Source: a virus
Reading direction: 5' to 3' (one strand)
Virus record (IMG/VR): IMGVR_UViG_3300028388_001992
Location: 1-35,236 of that record
Length of the DNA: 35,236 nt
In this document: positions 32,193 through 35,236 of the stretch, piece by piece
How positions within the stretch are numbered: the first letter of the stretch is position 1
How the letters are laid out: each line of letters opens with the position of its first letter
The notes under the pieces: model-generated
Database searches by the model: none
Told to the model about the DNA's origin: nothing
What the model saw: only the letters and a program-made list of their open reading frames with translations
Program-made: the position numbers and the translations under genes

Positions 32193-33027
32193 TCAGGTAC
32201 GCAATGAGATCATGTTGCACCGTGCTGAAGGCGCGGCGCTCAATCGGTTGTCAAAGTTTTACGGCTTTGAACGCCCGCTCTTTATCAAAGATCAGTATTG
32301 GGCTGACGCACTGAGAAACGCCGTATATTCAGCACGCGGCACGCTGGGTGTGTTCACCGCGTTTCTTGAAGCGCTGTTTGCTGAGTACACCGCACACGCA
32401 ACGTACACCTTTGAAGTTGTTGACCGTGACACGTTGCGGTTCAACGGCACGGGGCTTGACCTGTGCAACCTTGCCGCGAGATATGTCAACATCAACGGCA
32501 AGCGTCACTTTGCATCTCACAATGACGGTGACCTGTTACACCTCTCACCCGTCAGCGCAACCTATTGGCGCGGGGCTGACTTGCGTGACCTCATAGGGCA
32601 AGATGTTCAGGTCAGCGTGTTGCCGTACCTCATTGAAGAGTATAGTGGTGAAGTGAAGCTCATCATTGACGCGGGTGTGTTTGTCATACCCTCAACATAT
32701 TTGCGTCAAGACGCTGAACCGCGTGACAATGAGCCGCAAGGCGGCCACATTATGGACTTCACAAGCAATGACCCCGCTGAACGGTTCAACAGTGTTGAGG
32801 CTGGTGCATACCCCGCTTCACCCGCGTACCTGTTGCTTGATGTGTTCTTTGAGAAATTCTTTAGTGTCATCAGCAACGTGCTTGCGGCGTCAATCACACT
32901 GACTGTTGTTAACCGCAAGTGGTGCGCTGATGCACCCTCAATCTATGCTTCTCTCACATCAGTTCTTAGACTAGGCACGGTTGACCCCGCCGCGAGCGCG
33001 GCACAACCGTCACGCACTCAGGAGTGA
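32176..33027 (+). CDS. Baseplate/tail accessory protein
   Basis: 283 residues from ATG 32176; the frame extends upstream but overlapping the fiber protein by more is unlikely. The N-terminal MTSRVDQVRNEIMLHRAEGA and LNRLSKFYGFERPLFIKDQY region resembles the start of phage tail proteins that attach to the J-like wedge (gpI-type by context). A helical LGVFTAFLEALFAEYT segment and beta strands follow. It is the last gene of the baseplate-fiber block. The assignment is by place and N-terminal character. Confidence 0.5.
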   Translation: MTSRVDQVRNEIMLHRAEGAALNRLSKFYGFERPLFIKDQYWADALRNAVYSARGTLGVFTAFLEALFAEYTAHATYTFEVVDRDTLRFNGTGLDLCNLAARYVNINGKRHFASHNDGDLLHLSPVSATYWRGADLRDLIGQDVQVSVLPYLIEEYSGEVKLIIDAGVFVIPSTYLRQDAEPRDNEPQGGHIMDFTSNDPAERFNSVEAGAYPASPAYLLLDVFFEKFFSVISNVLAASITLTVVNRKWCADAPSIYASLTSVLRLGTVDPAASAAQPSRTQE

Positions 33028-33032
33028 ATCAA

Positions 33033-33314
33033 ATGCAATACTTCAATGAACATCAGGTGCAACTTGCAATCATGTGCGCGCTCATCTCGTTTGCGGTCAC
33101 ACAGATTGTCAAACCCTTCATCAAGAGCAAGTGTGATGATAAGGACAAAGCCGCCGCGCTCACCCGCCTTGCGGCTGTTATCACAGGCGGCTTGTGTGGC
33201 TACACGCTCACGTTTGCTATTGTTGATATGTGGCTGGGCGCGGGTATCGGGGGCGTGAACGCGCTTGTAATGCGCTCTGTTAAAGCTCGTCTAAAAGCAC
33301 CGAACAACGCTTAA
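33033..33314 (+). CDS. Holin-like small membrane protein
   Basis: 93 residues from ATG 33033; GTG 33024 falls inside the CAGGAG ribosome-binding site that serves 33033. Three hydrophobic segments are likely (about residues 10-28, 46-63, 65-80), separated by a charged loop KPFIKSKCDDKDKAAALTR, with a basic tail RSVKARLKAPNNA. Size, topology and charged C terminus fit class I holins, which open the inner membrane at lysis. No endolysin gene is visible beside it. Its 3' end overlaps the convergent minus-strand gene by 35 bases. Confidence 0.5.
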   Translation: MQYFNEHQVQLAIMCALISFAVTQIVKPFIKSKCDDKDKAAALTRLAAVITGGLCGYTLTFAIVDMWLGAGIGGVNALVMRSVKARLKAPNNA

Positions 33315-33558
33315 CGCTTCTCTCAAGTTCACCCAGTTTGAACATGATTGACTTGAACCGCGCATCATTCACAGGGTCAGGCTTTGACTCAACAGTGATG
33401 TGCGGCGGCGGGGGCGGGTTGAGTTGATCAACCGTATCTTTGACAACGGGCATGAGCGTTGACAATACAATCAGGGTCACGCCCAGCGCCGTGCGCCCGT
33501 GCTGTATGCACGGTATTGCAAGCCCGCAAAAGATAAATGATAAGAACGTATACAGCAT
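33280..33558 (-). CDS. Minus-strand membrane protein with Pro-rich linker and helix
   Basis: 92 residues, ATG at 33558 with AAGG upstream on the minus strand. Two hydrophobic segments (about residues 3-18 and 24-42) are followed by a run of five prolines (NPPPPPH) and a charged helix (FKSIMFKLGELERSVKRCSV). I do not recognise a family. It is one of only three minus-strand genes in the window, isolated and divergent from the DUF3310 gene, so it may be a separately controlled moron or an antiholin-like partner of the opposing holin-like gene (inference). Confidence 0.55.
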   Translation of the reverse strand: MLYTFLSFIFCGLAIPCIQHGRTALGVTLIVLSTLMPVVKDTVDQLNPPPPPHITVESKPDPVNDARFKSIMFKLGELERSVKRCSVLLDEL

Positions 33559-33570
33559 CAGTACACCTTG

Positions 33571-33596
33571 TGTTATAGTTTAGAGTGTAGACTCTA
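33571..33596 (+). promoter_or_regulatory. Extended -10 promoter with adjacent palindrome
   Basis: TGTTATAGT (33571-33579) is an extended -10 like the one at 11407. Immediately after it TAGAGTGTAGACTCTA (33581-33596) is symmetric in seven of eight pairs. It lies where a repressor would block transcription of the 33617 gene, and between two divergent genes. No clear -35 was found. Confidence 0.5.
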
Positions 33597-33616
33597 CTTT
33601 AACACGGGGTAAATAC

Positions 33617-34009
33617 ATGAGCAAGATCGAGCAACCGTCACACTATCAAGGGCGCGGCGGTATGAGCGCAAATGATGTGATTCGAGCATTCAACCTGAAC
33701 TTTGCGCTGGGCAACGTCATCAAGTATGTCACGCGAGCGGGGCGCAAGCCTGATGAGCCCGCGCTTGATGATCTCAGCAAGTCTTTGTGGTATCTGCTTG
33801 ACGAGATTCAACAAGAGTTGCCCGCTGGTCAGGTTGAGGCATTTGAAGAGTTGAGAGCGGGCTTGACGGCATTGCTGAGTGTGAACAAACAGCCGCCGTG
33901 TGATTTAAAGGGGCTTGCGGCACGCGGGTCAACAGGTGGCTGGGGGCACGTCGCTGTGCCCCGCGCTGACTTCATCAAGTCAATGAACGGGTGCGTTGAT
34001 GATGACTGA
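33617..34009 (+). CDS. DUF3310 domain protein
   Basis: 130 residues, ATG 33617 after GGGG. The N-terminal 60 residues match the DUF3310 pattern: QPSHYQGRGGMSANDVIRAF, then NLNFALGNVIKYVTRAGRKP and DDLSKSLWYLLDEIQ. The family is widespread in phages and sometimes labelled nucleotide kinase, but its biochemistry is not established. The C-terminal 50 residues are unassigned and rich in Gly and Cys. It starts a run of overlapping early-type genes leading to the right edge. Confidence 0.85.
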   Translation: MSKIEQPSHYQGRGGMSANDVIRAFNLNFALGNVIKYVTRAGRKPDEPALDDLSKSLWYLLDEIQQELPAGQVEAFEELRAGLTALLSVNKQPPCDLKGLAARGSTGGWGHVAVPRADFIKSMNGCVDDD

Positions 34010-34334
34010 TATTTACTTTCAACTCATCACAAAGTTCTGGGTGAGTCACTTTGAGTTTCTTGAACAGGGCGGTGCGCCTGATGACGCACAACGGCGCAAG
34101 ATGACGTTCTTGAGCAAGTTGAAGGGGTACTTACCCGTGACCGCGTTAAAGTACAGTGACACCCCGTTCACGCTCTCATTTGATGCGAGTGACGGCGGGC
34201 TTGTGTCAGTCACTCAGATCAGTGACACTGATGAACCGCTGTTCCCTGAGAAGATAGGCAAGCACACGCTGTTGACCGTTGAGCGGTTCAACGGGTGCTG
34301 GTCAGCGCTTTATGCTGTGGAGATGCAAGCATGA
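33999..34334 (+). CDS. Hypothetical protein
   Basis: 111 residues from ATG 33999 (ATG 34002 also possible), overlapping the DUF3310 gene. It is soluble, starting MMTDIYFQLITKFWVSHFEF, with a basic region (DDAQRRKMTFLSKLKGY), then beta-like sequence (TPFTLSFDASDGGLVSVTQI) and an end rich in aromatic residues. I recognise no family. The next gene starts in an ATGA overlap, so these small genes are co-translated. Confidence 0.55.
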   Translation: MMTDIYFQLITKFWVSHFEFLEQGGAPDDAQRRKMTFLSKLKGYLPVTALKYSDTPFTLSFDASDGGLVSVTQISDTDEPLFPEKIGKHTLLTVERFNGCWSALYAVEMQA

Positions 34335-34603
34335 GATACGCGGTATTTGCATACGCGGCGCTTGCTGGCGTGCTCACATCTAGTGTGACTGACTTCATGT
34401 TGTGCGCCGTGCCCTTGCTCGCGGTCATGTTCTATGTTGAGCGCCCGCGCCCGTTTGACGTGTTCATCTTCACGCCCGCGCAAGCTGATCTTGCTGACAT
34501 GTTTGCTGAACATGTGCTTGAGGATAGTGACGAGTATGACAACGCCCGCGTATTCTTGATTGACACAGACCGCCTAAGAGATGAGGTTGACAAAGGGCGG
34601 TGA
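34331..34603 (+). CDS. Hypothetical membrane protein
   Basis: 90 residues, ATGA overlap with the preceding gene. Hydrophobic segments at about residues 3-17 and 21-38 (VFAYAALAGVLTS, FMLCAVPLLAVMFYV) form one or two membrane helices. A PRPFDVFIFTP turn and an acidic cytoplasmic-like tail (FAEHVLEDSDEYDNARVFLI) follow. The function is unknown; small early phage membrane proteins of this type often alter the host envelope, but nothing here shows that. Confidence 0.5.
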   Translation: MRYAVFAYAALAGVLTSSVTDFMLCAVPLLAVMFYVERPRPFDVFIFTPAQADLADMFAEHVLEDSDEYDNARVFLIDTDRLRDEVDKGR

Positions 34604-34630
34604 CTGTATTATTGTGTGATCTCGTATTAT
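34587..34630 (+). promoter_or_regulatory. Promoter with direct repeats ahead of ribbon-helix-helix gene
   Basis: A perfect TTGACA (34587-34592) is followed after 17 bases by TATTGT (34610-34615, four of six). The words GTATTAT occur twice, at 34606-34612 and 34624-34630, 18 bases apart, around the expected start site. Direct repeats suit ribbon-helix-helix regulators, suggesting autoregulation (inference). Confidence 0.45.
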
Positions 34631-34671
34631 CCACACCGCGCAAACCGCGTGAGAAAAGAGAGAGACACACA

Positions 34672-34887
34672 ATGAAAACTGAACCGCGCAAGAGTGAAGT
34701 TGTGAGCTTCACAATGTCACCCGCAATGAAGGCTTTGCTTGAGATGATGAGTCAGAAGGCGGGGTGCAACCGTTCACAGTATGTGCGCAAGTTGCTGGCT
34801 GAAGAGTTAGAGCGCAAGGGGCTGATTGCTATTGATGAGGCTGACCCCGCGCCCCGTGACACTGATGATTATGAGGTGCAACAGTGA
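34672..34887 (+). CDS. Ribbon-helix-helix (CopG-like) DNA-binding protein
   Basis: 71 residues from ATG 34672, with GAGAGAG about ten bases upstream; the longer frame from 34600 would read through a promoter-like region. Residues about 7-45 fit the fold: a short strand EVVSFTMSPAM, helix KALLEMMSQKA, turn GCN, and helix RSQYVRKLLAEELERKG. RHH proteins bind DNA as dimers and often repress their own promoters. It is probably a phage regulator. The acidic C terminus is unassigned. Confidence 0.75.
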   Translation: MKTEPRKSEVVSFTMSPAMKALLEMMSQKAGCNRSQYVRKLLAEELERKGLIAIDEADPAPRDTDDYEVQQ

Positions 34888-35236
34888 TCAAGGGCACTGT
34901 GATTCAACTCACACCTGAGTTGTATGATGAGGCTTGCGAGTTAGGCCGCGCACGCTATGAGAACAACAGGCAACACGGTGTGCTCAAAGTTGAGATTGAC
35001 GGCGTTGACCCTGTGCTGGGTGACACTGAAGGTGTTGCGGGTGAACTCGCGTTTGCGCACATGGTTGACGCTGACACCGCTGAGATTAAGCGCATAGGCG
35101 TGACCAGCGCCGCACAGGGCACTGACACAGGTGACGTGACGTTCAACGGGTACAGCATTGATGTGAAGGCAACCAAGTATGAGAGCGGGCACTTGCTAGT
35201 GTACGCACACAAACTTGATAACACGCTGGTTGATGG
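34884..35236 (+). CDS. PD-(D/E)xK nuclease-like protein, partial at right edge
   Basis: The frame starts at GTG 34884, overlapping the TGA of the regulator gene, and runs off the window without a stop; 117 codons are visible. It begins MIKGTVIQLTPELYDEACEL. A helix with GVAGELAFAHMV (about residues 51-62) supplies an early acidic residue, and VTFNGYSIDVKATKYESGHL (about 89-108) has the D-x-K arrangement on a strand expected of restriction-endonuclease-like folds in small phage nucleases. Metal-binding Glu/Asp/Lys would then be near 55, 98 and 100. The rest of the active site and the protein length cannot be judged. Confidence 0.55.
   Translation, partial: MIKGTVIQLTPELYDEACELGRARYENNRQHGVLKVEIDGVDPVLGDTEGVAGELAFAHMVDADTAEIKRIGVTSAAQGTDTGDVTFNGYSIDVKATKYESGHLLVYAHKLDNTLVD

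Overview
The window is part of a double-stranded DNA tailed-phage genome (or a close prophage) of the contractile-tail, myovirus type. The support is a nearly complete virion gene set: portal, prohead protease, scaffold, major capsid protein, neck proteins, tail sheath, tube, frameshifted tail assembly chaperones, tape measure, hub, spike, gp25-like and J-like baseplate wedge proteins, and fibers. The host cannot be named. Spanin-like small membrane proteins suggest a Gram-negative host. Genes are tightly packed, often with ATGA/TGATG overlaps, and use the standard code with TAA, TGA and TAG stops.

Layout: 1-2404 is the end of a tail-fiber gene made of repeats, plus two small fiber-associated genes with AT-richer sequence. 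2470-3373 holds three small membrane/coiled-coil proteins, probably a lysis-related cluster. 3363-4572 encodes ThyX and a dCMP deaminase, which together make dTMP from dCMP. 4584-9562 is the start of the head module: portal, a minor head protein with a zinc-peptidase motif, a small unknown, and a repeat/DUF5824-like protein. 9554-11414 interrupts the head module. It has two minus-strand genes (a membrane/coiled-coil protein and a class III nucleotidyl cyclase with a C-terminal membrane anchor) and a divergent plus-strand helix-turn-helix gene sharing a promoter/operator region. 11438-17175 continues with protease, scaffold, capsid and neck. 17222-22347 is sheath (split by a frameshift), tube, chaperones (probable programmed +1 shift at CCC-TGA) and tape measure. 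22344-33027 is baseplate and fibers. 33033-35236 holds a holin-like gene, a minus-strand membrane gene, a DUF3310 protein, small unknowns, a ribbon-helix-helix regulator and a partial nuclease-like gene.

The strongest lead is the inverted cyclase cassette (9554-10653). It pairs a cyclic-nucleotide synthase that keeps both metal-binding aspartates with a translationally coupled membrane protein, next to a candidate DNA-binding regulator. This resembles, by architecture only, a Pycsar-like signalling or superinfection-exclusion moron. Other notable points are the +1 frameshift at a proline-stop codon pair, the broken sheath frame explained by loss of one CG dinucleotide, a LysM plus gp25 baseplate fusion, a recurring promoter-like motif ahead of structural genes, and apparent scarcity of GGCC.
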